The notes below the pieces were generated by a model that was not told where the DNA came from, searched no databases, and worked only from the letters and a program-made list of their open reading frames with translations. Of a stretch of DNA of 64,000 nucleotides, positions 10,315-19,025 are shown piece after piece. Location: NCBI GenBank assembly GCA_006226685.1, contig SBGG01000017.1, forward strand, positions 1 through 64,000. Reading direction: 5' to 3'. Each line of letters begins with the position of its first letter. Position 1 is the first letter of the stretch. A program made the position numbers and the translations under genes. The DNA comes from Sphingomonadales bacterium (GTDB lineage: Bacteria > Pseudomonadota > Alphaproteobacteria > Sphingomonadales > Sphingomonadaceae).

Positions 10315-11460
10315 TTATTCCGCAGGCTCCCCCGCTGCCATATAGACGCGGTTGCGGCCATGCTCCTTGGCAAGATACAGCGCCCGGTCGGCAGCCTTCA
10401 GCGCATCGCGCGGATCGCCATAACCGAAAACATCGGCAACACCGCCAGAGAAACTCACCTGTTCCATCCGCTCGCCGGTATTGCGATCGACCAGCTTGCG
10501 CGAGGCAAGATCGGCGCGGGTTTCATCGACAATCTCGCATGCCTCGCTGACGCTCTTGCCCCGGAACAGCATCACGAACTCCTCGCCGCCATGCCGCGCG
10601 ACATGGCATTTTTCGTCGGAGATCTTCGTCAGCAAAGAGCCCACAAATTTCAGCACACGGTCTCCGGTGTCATGTCCGTGGGTGTCATTGATGCGCTTGA
10701 AATGATCGATGTCGCAAAAGGCGACACTCAACGCCTCACCATTCTTCTTCGCTTCCGTAACTTCGCTCTTGAAGCGGCCTTCGAAGGCGCGACGGTTGGC
10801 AAGCCCGGTCAGATGGTCCTGCTCGGCCGCCTTGCGCGCATTTTCCAGACTCTGCTGCAATGCCCGGGTCTTTTTCTGGCTTTCGCGCATTTCCGTCTCG
10901 ATCTGACGGGACTTTTCAACCATCGACCGGGTCAGCCCGACCAGAGCTGCAACCACATTTTCAGGAGAATCCTGCACGTCCATATCCTTGACGCGCGCCT
11001 GCAACGCATCGCCATAGTCGGATGCCGATGCCCGCGATTCGGTCGCCAGACGGGTGAACCGGTCGAGATTTTCCTCCACCGATTCGAGCATCTGGCCCAG
11101 CCCTTCGACGGTCATTCCGTTCGAATGACGATCCGTGACGATCTTTTCGGCCAGACCGTTGGTAATCTGCCCCCGTTCGGCCAGTATCGCCCGCACCGCT
11201 TTTTCAATCTCATGATCGTTGCCGGTGAGATAATCGAGCGCCAGACCGAAATTGACCGGTGTGAGATCAAGGTCATGAACGAACAGAAAAGCCCCGACAT
11301 CGGCATAGAGCTGCCGACGGCGCTCCACTTCCCTGCTCAAACTACCTCGCATATTGTCGCGTGAGTCATCCTCTCGCGGCGATGACGGCTCCTTTTCGCT
11401 TGTCGAGAGCCCCCTGGCCCAGCGAGCGATCTTGGAGGTAAATCCAGTGTGCGCGTTCAT
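10315..11460 (-). CDS. Diguanylate cyclase (GGDEF domain)
   Basis: The C-terminal GGDEF domain (about residues 215-375) makes cyclic di-GMP from two GTP. The active-site motif is GGEEF near residue 290 (ARHGGEEFVMLF), an allowed variant. The motif DHFKRINDTHGHDTGD precedes it. The first 210 residues have no membrane helix and include a predicted coiled coil (about 175-215, rich in Glu/Gln/Arg), so the protein is probably cytosolic with a helical sensor or dimerisation part. An RxxD inhibitory site is not obvious upstream of GGEEF. Confidence 0.9.
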   Translation of the reverse strand: MNAHTGFTSKIARWARGLSTSEKEPSSPREDDSRDNMRGSLSREVERRRQLYADVGAFLFVHDLDLTPVNFGLALDYLTGNDHEIEKAVRAILAERGQITNGLAEKIVTDRHSNGMTVEGLGQMLESVEENLDRFTRLATESRASASDYGDALQARVKDMDVQDSPENVVAALVGLTRSMVEKSRQIETEMRESQKKTRALQQSLENARKAAEQDHLTGLANRRAFEGRFKSEVTEAKKNGEALSVAFCDIDHFKRINDTHGHDTGDRVLKFVGSLLTKISDEKCHVARHGGEEFVMLFRGKSVSEACEIVDETRADLASRKLVDRNTGERMEQVSFSGGVADVFGYGDPRDALKAADRALYLAKEHGRNRVYMAAGEPAE

Positions 11461-11633
11461 GCAAGATGCCCATCATTGATCTATTGTCTCGGCACCCAAT
11501 AGGTCTGAAGTGGTAAAAATTTCGGTTAATATGAGAGAGAATTGCCCGGCTTTACGGCATTTTTTGCTCGTAAATGGACCAATTATTCCGGCAATATCCG
11601 GCTTTCACCCGCCTTTTCAACGATGTAACCCTG

Positions 11634-12509
11634 TTACACGCCATGGGCCACCAGCCAGTCATGGAAAATCCGCACGGCCCGGTTCTGCAATGCCCGCGGC
11701 CTGCATACGAAGAAATAGCGATAGGGACTTTCTATTTCCTGATCGAACAGCCGTACCAGCCGCGAATCGTGCGAATGCGTATAGTGACTCGCCAGCATGA
11801 TCGCGATGCCAAGCCCCTGTCCGGCGGCCTCCAGCATCAACGGCCCCGAATCATAGGTATCCGTAGCGGTAGGCTGAATATCCCGGCAACCGACCCCTTC
11901 CTTCCAATCCTCGAAAATGGTCGGCATGTCGCGATGGATCAGCAATATATGCCGTTGCAGATCTTCCGGTTTTTCAACCGGATTCTGCTTCAGGCTCTCG
12001 GCATTGCCGAACAGGTAAATATATTCCCGGCCCAGTTCATGCACATAAAGCGCAGGATCGACTTCGCGGGCGAGTATGATCGCAGCGTCCAGCCCCTCCC
12101 CCAGACGGGCCGCGGCATGGGGCGTCGTCTCTATGTCGAGATGCAGTAACGGATAAGCCTGCCGCAGATCACGCAGCAGCGGCAAGAGACGCTGCGACGC
12201 AAAAAGGGGCATGACCGCAAGGCGCAGGCGGAGCTGGTTTCCACCATTCATCAGCTTTTCAACCGCCACCGACATTGCATCCAGTGCAGGTGCGATGTCA
12301 TTGAGCAAGCCCAGACCATCGGCGTTGATCTCCAGCGCCTGATGCTTGCGTTCGAACAGCGAGCGGCCGACATAGCGCTCAAGCGCCTGAATTCTACGAC
12401 TTAATGCAGGAGTAGAGAGGGCAAGCTCTTCCGCAGCCGCCTTCACGGAACCAAGCCGTGCGACCTGCACAAACGCCTCAAGCGCCGTAAGAGGAGGCAA
12501 ACGCCGCAT
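11634..12509 (-). CDS. LysR-family transcriptional regulator
   Basis: The 291 aa have the N-terminal winged HTH of LysR proteins (LTALEAFVQVARLGSVKAAA, then LALSTPALSRRIQALERYVG) and a substrate-binding domain (about 88-291). The opening MRRLPPLTALEAFVQ resembles the GcvA/AmpR branch. It is transcribed away from a possible small transcript at 12.5-12.75 kb. The regulated genes are unknown; LysR proteins often control a divergent neighbour. Confidence 0.88.
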   Translation of the reverse strand: MRRLPPLTALEAFVQVARLGSVKAAAEELALSTPALSRRIQALERYVGRSLFERKHQALEINADGLGLLNDIAPALDAMSVAVEKLMNGGNQLRLRLAVMPLFASQRLLPLLRDLRQAYPLLHLDIETTPHAAARLGEGLDAAIILAREVDPALYVHELGREYIYLFGNAESLKQNPVEKPEDLQRHILLIHRDMPTIFEDWKEGVGCRDIQPTATDTYDSGPLMLEAAGQGLGIAIMLASHYTHSHDSRLVRLFDQEIESPYRYFFVCRPRALQNRAVRIFHDWLVAHGV

Positions 12510-12748
12510 TCATCCTCATATCATCTTATTGGTTGTCGGGTTGCTCTCATGCCTCAATTATGGGGACGCGACAACATCAGAAGGCCCCGGCCGCGAAAAA
12601 GCGAACGGAAATATGGAGTGCAAAACTTGCAACCACCCTGATTTTGTTCGCACTTGCACAAAAACGTCCCGCAGCGCACATAGGGGAGGCCTTTCAGGCA
12701 TCCTCTCCTAATAAACTTAACGGGTCAGCTTCGGCTGACCCTTTTTTT
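12510..12748 (+). other. Candidate small RNA or short leader transcript
   Basis: This stretch lies between the divergent lysR start and the methyltransferase start at 12880, and ends in a very strong terminator. It must therefore be transcribed rightward on its own, or as an attenuated leader. Three short frames are open: 12613-12711 (32 aa, MECKTCNHPDFVRTC, with three Cys and one His), 12550-12642 (30 aa, MPQLWGRDNIRRPR) and a frame running through the terminator. None has a clear ribosome-binding site. GGGGAGGCC...CATCCTCTCC just before the terminator could pair. A non-coding RNA is as likely as a small protein. Confidence 0.4.
12722..12748 (+). terminator. Strong intrinsic terminator
   Basis: GGGTCAGC (12722-12729), a TTCG tetraloop, GCTGACCC (12734-12741) and seven T residues make a textbook rightward terminator. 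It lies 132 bp upstream of the next start codon. Confidence 0.93.
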
Positions 12749-12879
12749 ATCTGCGACCGGCGCATCCTTGTCTTTTGGCCTTCCGCGACCGGCCCGGGGG
12801 GGATAGAGCGGCGATAACAACCTGCCCGTTCCGGGCCGGGCATCCTCGCATCACCCTTGAGAGAAGTTTACGGCGTCCC

Positions 12880-13452
12880 ATGCCCCGACTTTCCGAAAAC
12901 CTCACCTTCTTCCGCCAGTTCCTGCGTTCCCCCAAGATGATCGGATCGATCATCCCGACATCGAATCAGGTGATCGGGAGGACCCTCGATCATGTCGACT
13001 GGCCCGCCACGCAGGTTTTCGTCGAATATGGCCCCGGCGTGGGCACCTTCACCCGCCCGATTCTCGAACGGCTGCGCCCTGACGCCCGCCTGATCGCGAT
13101 CGACACCTGTCAGGATTTCATCGACCTTCTTTCCGAACAGATAAACGATCCCCGGCTGAAGCTCGTGCACGGCTCGGCCGCCGATGTCGAAACCATTCTC
13201 GACCGGCATGCGGACGGCCGAAAGGCCGATTATGTGGTTTCCGGCCTGCCCTTCTCCACCCTGCCCCCCGGCATCGGACCGCAGATCATGGCCGCCACCG
13301 CCCGTGCGCTGGCCCCGCAGGGCGCCTTTCTCATCTATCAATATTCGCTGTTCGTGCTGCCGCTGCTGCGCCCTCATTTCGCATCGGTGCAGCGGGAGAG
13401 GATCTGGCGTAATATTCCACCCTGCCACATCTTTACCGCGCGCAAGGGATAG
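12880..13452 (+). CDS. PmtA-like class I SAM methyltransferase
   Basis: The 190 aa start at ATG 12880 with GAGAGAAG upstream. The in-frame ATG at 12775 would place the terminator-proximal DNA in the protein and is rejected. The SAM-binding motif is FVEYGPGVGTFTRPIL, and motif IV reads YVVSGLPFSTLPP. Together with the N-terminal FFRQFLRSPKMIGSIIPTS these match the phosphatidylethanolamine N-methyltransferase (PmtA) and KsgA-like group, which makes phosphatidylcholine precursors in many alphaproteobacteria. A convergent phospholipase-D-type lipid gene next to it fits a lipid role. An rRNA adenine dimethylase is the alternative. Confidence 0.72.
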   Translation: MPRLSENLTFFRQFLRSPKMIGSIIPTSNQVIGRTLDHVDWPATQVFVEYGPGVGTFTRPILERLRPDARLIAIDTCQDFIDLLSEQINDPRLKLVHGSAADVETILDRHADGRKADYVVSGLPFSTLPPGIGPQIMAATARALAPQGAFLIYQYSLFVLPLLRPHFASVQRERIWRNIPPCHIFTARKG

Positions 13453-13478
13453 TCAGGGCCAGGAGGCCCCCGCATCCG

Positions 13479-14654
13479 TCACTCCCGAAAGTTCAGCCTC
13501 CGGGTGATCTTGTAATCAAGCACCCCGACCAGGAAATAGCTGATCCACCCTTTGAGCAAGCGCAGCGGCGTACGCCACGCCCGGTGCTTTTCGCAGCTGA
13601 TCGGCTCGCTATCCTCGGCCCTGCGATCGATAAAACGGCGCATCCCCTCTGCGAAATCCGCATCCTCTACCCTCAGCATGATCTCGAGATTGAGGAACAG
13701 ACTCCGCATATCGAAATTGGCCGAACCGATATAGACGGCATCATCCGCGACGATCAGCTTCATGTGCAACCGCCCCGGCTGATATTCATAAATTCGCGCG
13801 TCTCGTCGCAACAGGGGACCGTAAAGCAAGCGCGAGGCCGCAACCGTCGCTGCATTGTCCGATCGGGACGGCAGGATGAGACGTACACTGCCCCGTCGCG
13901 CCACATGACGCAGGCAAGCCAGCATCCCGTTACCCGGAGAGAAATAGGCGGCCACAATATCGACATGGCGCGCCCGGTCGAAATCCTCCTGCACGGTTCG
14001 CGCCCACGGACTCAGTCGCGTGGTCGGCCCACCCACCAGCCAGCGGAAAATGCCTCCGCCATCACGCCATTCCCGCACCAGTGACCGAAGGTGCCGGAAG
14101 CGTGGACGCGGGGAAGATACCCAGCACCACAACAAGCCATACCAGCGCGCCAGCATCCCGACCTGCGGCCCATCCACCCTGATGCCCAGATCATGCCAGC
14201 AATCATCGTCGGGGATACCGAAATAGGCATCGGCAATATTGAAGCCGCCGATAATGGCACTGCTATCGTCGGCGATCGCCATCTTCTGATGGTTGCGGAT
14301 CAGGTAGCGGGTCGACCAGCCAGCCCCGAACCAGCCGATCCGTCCACCCGCCCTCACCAGCCCGTTGAAGAAACCGGCAGGAACATCGACCGACCCGAAT
14401 GCATCGACCATCAGGATCACATCGACGCCGCGCCGCGCCGCACGGATCAGCCGGGCCAGCACCAGCCGACCACTGCTGTCATTGGCGAAGATATAATAAT
14501 AGAGTTTCAGGCTGTGTCGGGCACCGTCAATCAGGTCGATCAGCATCGCCCGCAATTCCGGGCCATCGCCACTGACCCGCAGCCGGTTTCCAGCCAGCGT
14601 GCAATCGGGCCGGTCCGGCGCCTGCGCTCTTCCATCCTGCACCGGGCAATCCAT
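13479..14654 (-). CDS. Phospholipase D-type protein, cardiolipin synthase-like
   Basis: The 391 aa start at ATG 14654, which has AAGAAGG six bases upstream; the ATG at 14783 has no such site. Two HKD motifs are present, HQKMAIADDSSAIIGGFN and HMKLIVADDAVYIGSANFD, as in cardiolipin synthases of the ClsA/ClsB group, which join two phospholipids. No strong N-terminal membrane pair is seen, so it resembles ClsB more than ClsA. Convergent with the PmtA-like gene. Confidence 0.82.
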   Translation of the reverse strand: MDCPVQDGRAQAPDRPDCTLAGNRLRVSGDGPELRAMLIDLIDGARHSLKLYYYIFANDSSGRLVLARLIRAARRGVDVILMVDAFGSVDVPAGFFNGLVRAGGRIGWFGAGWSTRYLIRNHQKMAIADDSSAIIGGFNIADAYFGIPDDDCWHDLGIRVDGPQVGMLARWYGLLWCWVSSPRPRFRHLRSLVREWRDGGGIFRWLVGGPTTRLSPWARTVQEDFDRARHVDIVAAYFSPGNGMLACLRHVARRGSVRLILPSRSDNAATVAASRLLYGPLLRRDARIYEYQPGRLHMKLIVADDAVYIGSANFDMRSLFLNLEIMLRVEDADFAEGMRRFIDRRAEDSEPISCEKHRAWRTPLRLLKGWISYFLVGVLDYKITRRLNFRE

Positions 14655-14813
14655 ATCGGCCTTCTTGCCCCAGCCGATCCGGCCATGCCACCCTTTTTGA
14701 CCTGCTTTGCTCCAGATCCGTAGCGAGCATATCCCATAAGCAGCACAAATATTGACTCCTGAGCCACCTATTGGTAAGCGCACCGTTCAATTCCGTTCTT
14801 ATCAGGAGGCCCG

Positions 14814-15158
14814 ATGGCCCGCGTTACCGTCGAAGATTGCATCGACAAGGTTACCAACCGTTTCGATCTCGTCCTGCTCGCTGCCCAGCGCGCCCGCGAA
14901 ATCTCGGGTGGCGCGGAACTGACCGTCGATCGGGACCGGGACAAGAATCCGGTCGTTGCGTTGCGTGAAATCGCCGAAGAAACGGTCAAGCCGGACGATC
15001 TGCGCGAAGCGCTGGTCAGCGATCTGCAGAAGGTCCGCATCGACGAAGACGACATGCCCGATGAAATCGGCAATATTGCCCAATCGGCTGAGGCGCTGCG
15101 CCTGACGGCTGCCGCGCCCCCGCGCAATCAGAATATCGGCGGCGACTACGACGGATAA
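14814..15158 (+). CDS. rpoZ: RNA polymerase omega subunit
   Basis: Omega helps fold and hold the beta' subunit. The 114 aa start [20 protein letters not shown] and contain [11 protein letters not shown] and [14 protein letters not shown], the conserved core. AGGAGG at 14804-14809 is an ideal ribosome-binding site. The C-terminal extension (about 70-114) is alphaproteobacterial in style. A strong terminator follows. Confidence 0.97.
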   Translation: MARVTVEDCIDKVTNRFDLVLLAAQRAREISGGAELTVDRDRDKNPVVALREIAEETVKPDDLREALVSDLQKVRIDEDDMPDEIGNIAQSAEALRLTAAAPPRNQNIGGDYDG

Positions 15159-15202
15159 TAAAAAGTCGCCATTGCCCTGAGGTAAAAGGGGAGGAGGAAA
15201 AA

Positions 15203-15236
15203 GCCCGGCCACCGCAGAAGTGGCCGGGCTTTTTCT
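15203..15236 (+). terminator. Intrinsic terminator after rpoZ
   Basis: GCCCGGCCAC (15203-15212) pairs with GTGGCCGGGC (15220-15229) and is followed by TTTTTCTT. The A-run before the stem means it could also work leftward. Confidence 0.9.
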
Positions 15237-15287
15237 TATGGGATCGAACGCGGCAACCGCGATCAGGAAAAAGCACAGCCATAAAAA

Positions 15288-15333
15288 GGGGGGCTGGCCA
15301 CCGCACAACCGATGGCCAGCCCCCCTTCTTTTT
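15288..15333 (-). terminator. Intrinsic terminator after purA, likely bidirectional
   Basis: GGGGGGCTGGCCA (15288-15300) and TGGCCAGCCCCCC (15313-15325) make a 13-bp perfect stem with a 12-nt loop. On the minus strand it is followed by TTTTTAT, 12 bp after the purA stop. On the plus strand a T-rich run also follows. Confidence 0.88.
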
Positions 15334-15344
15334 CTATACCGGGA

Positions 15345-16634
15345 TCAATCCGCGAACGGGTCGGTGACGAGAATGGTATCATCCCGCTGCGGTGAGGTCG
15401 AAACCAGCGTCACCGGGCATTCGATCAGTTCTTCGATGCGGCGGATATATTTGATCGCCTGTGCCGGAAGCTCGGCCCAACTGCGCGCGCCGGCGGTGGT
15501 TTCCTGCCACCCCTCGATCACCTCGTAAATCGGCTCGACCCGCGCCTGATCCTGCGGATGGGGCGGCAGATAATCATAATCCTTGCCATCGAGACGATAG
15601 CCGGTGCAGATTCTGATCTCTTCGAGGCCGTCGAGAATATCGAGCTTGGTCAGCGCAATACCAGTGATGCCGGAGACCGCCGCCGACTGACGCACCAGCA
15701 CCGCGTCGAACCAGCCGCAACGGCGCTGCCGCCCGGTATTGGTTCCGAATTCATGGCCGCGCGTGCCCAGCAGCTGGCCAATCTCATTATCCTGCTCGGT
15801 CGGGAACGGACCGCTGCCAACGCGCGTCGTATAAGCCTTGACGATGCCGAGCACGAAACCAGCGCCCTTCGGCCCAAGGCCGGTACCACTGCTCGCCGTA
15901 CCCGCCACCGTATTGGACGAGGTGACGAACGGATAGGTGCCGTGATCGACATCAAGCAGCACGCCCTGCGCGCCCTCAAACAGGATGCGATCGCCGCGCT
16001 TGCGCGCCTCGTTAAGCGTCACCCATACCGGCTTGGCATAGGGCAGCACGAACCCGGCAATATCGCGCAGTTCCGCCATCAGCGCTTCCCGATCCACCGG
16101 CGGCTGGCCGAAACCGGCGCGCAACGCGTCATGATGGGCGCACAACCGCTCGATTTGCGGCCCCAGATCGTCGAGATGCGCAAGGTCGCAGATCCGAATC
16201 GCGCGACGGCCGACCTTGTCTTCATAGGCCGGACCGATGCCACGCCGGGTGGTGCCGATCTTGGCCCCGCCGGACGCATCTTCGCGCAGCCCGTCAAGAT
16301 CGCGATGAATCGGCAGGATCAGCGGCGCCGTCTCCGCGACATGCAATACTTCGGGTGTAATACGTACGCCCTGCGCCTCGATCTTCGTCACTTCGTCACG
16401 GAAATGCCAGGGGTCGAACACCACGCCATTGCCGATCACCGACAAGGTGCCGCGCACCACGCCCGAAGGCAGCAGCGCCAGCTTATACGTCTTATCGCCG
16501 ATAACCAGCGTATGGCCGGCATTATGCCCGCCCTGAAAGCGCACGACACAGCTTGCGCGTTCCGCCAGCCAGTCGACAATTTTGCCCTTGCCCTCATCGC
16601 CCCACTGGGCGCCGATCACGGTAACATTCGCCAC
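15345..16634 (-). CDS. purA: Adenylosuccinate synthetase
   Basis: PurA joins IMP and aspartate using GTP, the first step from IMP to AMP. The start is GTG at 16634, giving [19 protein letters not shown], the invariant N terminus, with AAGGA upstream. The longer frame from 16892 would add 86 residues not found in the family. The resulting 429 aa is the normal length. Motifs include [17 protein letters not shown], and a GTP-site region TKLDILDG. It is divergent from the esterase gene at 16759. Confidence 0.97.
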   Translation of the reverse strand: MANVTVIGAQWGDEGKGKIVDWLAERASCVVRFQGGHNAGHTLVIGDKTYKLALLPSGVVRGTLSVIGNGVVFDPWHFRDEVTKIEAQGVRITPEVLHVAETAPLILPIHRDLDGLREDASGGAKIGTTRRGIGPAYEDKVGRRAIRICDLAHLDDLGPQIERLCAHHDALRAGFGQPPVDREALMAELRDIAGFVLPYAKPVWVTLNEARKRGDRILFEGAQGVLLDVDHGTYPFVTSSNTVAGTASSGTGLGPKGAGFVLGIVKAYTTRVGSGPFPTEQDNEIGQLLGTRGHEFGTNTGRQRRCGWFDAVLVRQSAAVSGITGIALTKLDILDGLEEIRICTGYRLDGKDYDYLPPHPQDQARVEPIYEVIEGWQETTAGARSWAELPAQAIKYIRRIEELIECPVTLVSTSPQRDDTILVTDPFAD

Positions 16635-16758
16635 GAAACTATCCTTGCTGGAAAACACCATGCTCCATAGACTTTTTACCGTTTCAGGCAAGCTCCGGTT
16701 CAGCGGCACCGATGCAGACAGACCTCCTCTCCCCCTCTCCGGCGAAAAGGATGGCATA

Positions 16759-17661
16759 ATGCGCAAGATGGCACTCCTGGTGTTGATGACCACAATCATG
16801 GCTCCCTCGACCGCCGGAGCCGAAACGCTGCGCGACCGATGGGCGCAACGCATGGCGGCGCGGATGCAGGAACCGCCCGCCCCCGGTGCCACCGAGCATC
16901 CTTACGGCACCGAACCGCTCCAGACGCTGGATTACTGGCCGGCGAAGGAGCCGAAGGCGCCGCTGGTGATATTCGTCCATGGCGGCGCGTGGAAGAAAGG
17001 CGACAAGGACACCGCGACCGGCGCGACCAAGGTGATGCACTGGCGCGAGGCGGGCTATGCGGTCGCCTCGCTCGACTATCGCCTCGTCCCGATGGTCACG
17101 GTCGAAGAGCAGGCCGGGGATGTCGCCAATGCCATAGGCTGGCTGCGCGACCATGCCGGGCGACTTGGCTATGATCCCGATCGTATCGTCCTGATCGGCC
17201 ATAGCGCGGGGGCACATCTGGCCGCGCTGGTCGGGACCGATCTGCATTATCTGGCGAAAGCGGGTGTTCCGATCGGAGCGATCCGCGGAATCGTCCTGCT
17301 CGACGGCGCAGCCTATGACGTGCCCGCGCAGTTGAAGGAAGGTGCGGCCATCATGCACGACACCTATGAAGAGGTATTCGGCACCGACCCGGCGCGACAA
17401 CGCGCGCTCTCTCCGACGCTGCAAGCCGATGCGCCCGATATCGGCAATTTCCTGATTCTCCATGTCGACCGCGAGGATGGAACGCGTCAGTCCGAGACGC
17501 TGGCCGCGGCGCTGCGCAAGGCAGGCGCCGCCGTCACCTTAAAAGGTTTCGAAGGCCGGGGCCTGCGCGGCCATATGGAGATCAACCGGATGCTGGGCGA
17601 CCCCGCCTATCCGGCAACAGCAGTCGTAGATCAATGGATTGCCGCGCGATTTAACCGATAG
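16759..17661 (+). CDS. Exported alpha/beta hydrolase (HSL-type esterase fold)
   Basis: The 300 aa start at ATG 16759 with AAGG eight bases upstream. The upstream ATG at 16582 lies inside the antisense of purA. A signal peptide ends near AGA (about 22). The oxyanion motif is HGGAW, the nucleophile elbow GHSAG, and a late His lies in LRGHMEIN, so the triad is complete. This matches carboxylesterases of the kynurenine-formamidase/HSL-like group. The substrate is unknown. Confidence 0.82.
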   Translation: MRKMALLVLMTTIMAPSTAGAETLRDRWAQRMAARMQEPPAPGATEHPYGTEPLQTLDYWPAKEPKAPLVIFVHGGAWKKGDKDTATGATKVMHWREAGYAVASLDYRLVPMVTVEEQAGDVANAIGWLRDHAGRLGYDPDRIVLIGHSAGAHLAALVGTDLHYLAKAGVPIGAIRGIVLLDGAAYDVPAQLKEGAAIMHDTYEEVFGTDPARQRALSPTLQADAPDIGNFLILHVDREDGTRQSETLAAALRKAGAAVTLKGFEGRGLRGHMEINRMLGDPAYPATAVVDQWIAARFNR

Positions 17662-17708
17662 GGAAGCTAAGGACTGCCTCGCTTTCACGGCGCTCAAACA
17701 GCCCCCGC

Positions 17709-18842
17709 TCAATAAGGCTGCGGTTCGTCACCGTTCAGCCAGTGGCTACACCCCAGCGCCTGCCCGTCATCCCCTTCCGCCAGCGCCGCAACCGTCTTCC
17801 AGCCATGCCCGCGCAGGGCCTTTGCCTGCTGCGCATCATGGCCGAGCGGCAGAAAGATACGGCGGGAATTTTCCCGACCGAAGCCGGCATCGATCAACGG
17901 GTCGGGATAGAGCGAAAATCCCATGGCCGGCTCTTCCTGCCCGTCGCCATGGTCGATCACATAGCTGCCGCCGCGCCCCACTTCGCCGACAAATCCCTCG
18001 GCGAAGATCGAGAAGCCGAACCAGCTATGATATTCGAACCCATGACGCTCAGTCGGATCGAGCGTCAGCGTGATGTCCCAGCCGATCGGCCTGGCAATGG
18101 CGCGCAACGCGGCGATGCGACTCGTCAGCGCGCCACCGGCATCGATCGCCTCCAGCCGCTCCATCGCGGCATGAAACGGCCCGGCCGCCTCGATGAACGG
18201 AAGATAGGCCGCCGCCTGCGGTCCGAGCGCGACCAGCCCGCCCGCATCCTTGGCATCCAGCCGCTCGCGCACCGGCTCGATCATCTCCGGAGAAAGCGGC
18301 ATCGGCCCGGCGGCCAGTTGATCGACCAGATCGGGCAAAGTGAAATCGATGGTAATGCCGGTGACGCCAGCCGCCTGCAACGCCTCGATCGCCACGGTAA
18401 CGATCTCCGTCGCGGCGACCTCGCTGTCATTGCCGATCAGTTCCGCGCCGACCTGCATTTCCTCCCGCTCGGGGCGAAGCTGGTCGGCTCGCAATTTCAG
18501 CACCGATCCGGCATAGCAAAGCCGCAGGGGCCGCACCGCATGCACCATGCGGGTCGAAGCAATCCGCCCGATCTGCGCGGTAATATCGGGGCGAAGCGCA
18601 AGCGAGCGCTGCGACACCGGATCGATCACGCGCAGCAGATCCTCGGCACTTGCCGACTGCAATCGGGCCGTGAGCGTTTCCTCAAACTCGGCGAGCGGCG
18701 GCATCACCCGCGCATAGCCATAGGTTGAAACCGTATCGAGCACATCGCGGACCAGCCGCGCGGACGCCTCGGCCTGCGGCGGCAGGCGATCGGACAATCC
18801 TTCGGGCAACAAACCGCTATTGATGGGACGCGTCGCAATCAT
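17709..18842 (-). CDS. hisZ: ATP phosphoribosyltransferase regulatory subunit
   Basis: HisZ is a catalytically inactive HisRS-like protein that partners the short HisG in the first step of histidine synthesis. The 377 aa start at ATG 18842, preceded by AAGAGG. The first 23 residues of the longer frame look non-native. HisRS-type motifs are visible: YGYARVMPPLAEFEETL (motif 1) and RPDITAQIGRIAST (motif 2 area). hisG itself is not in the window. purA lies about 1 kb further left, beyond the esterase gene. Confidence 0.9.
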   Translation of the reverse strand: MIATRPINSGLLPEGLSDRLPPQAEASARLVRDVLDTVSTYGYARVMPPLAEFEETLTARLQSASAEDLLRVIDPVSQRSLALRPDITAQIGRIASTRMVHAVRPLRLCYAGSVLKLRADQLRPEREEMQVGAELIGNDSEVAATEIVTVAIEALQAAGVTGITIDFTLPDLVDQLAAGPMPLSPEMIEPVRERLDAKDAGGLVALGPQAAAYLPFIEAAGPFHAAMERLEAIDAGGALTSRIAALRAIARPIGWDITLTLDPTERHGFEYHSWFGFSIFAEGFVGEVGRGGSYVIDHGDGQEEPAMGFSLYPDPLIDAGFGRENSRRIFLPLGHDAQQAKALRGHGWKTVAALAEGDDGQALGCSHWLNGDEPQPY

Positions 18843-19025
18843 GGGCGCCTCTTTACCGAAAACGGCCTGACAGTCCAGCACAACCGCCCAGTCCGCATCA
18901 CCTTGGGGCATAGCCCCCTTGAACGGGATCGGCCGCCATTCCTCCCCACAGGAATGACGGCCTCCCCACCTGAAAGTTCAGCCGGTCATCGCTGCCGGAG
19001 CATTGCCCCGGCGGCAATGGCGGTT

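Noticed and set aside
15558..16670. A 370-codon plus-strand frame
   Set aside because: It lies opposite purA, whose N-terminal signature and length are canonical.
16635..16892. Upstream extension of purA
   Set aside because: It would add 86 residues absent from the family; GTG 16634 gives the invariant N terminus and has a ribosome-binding site.
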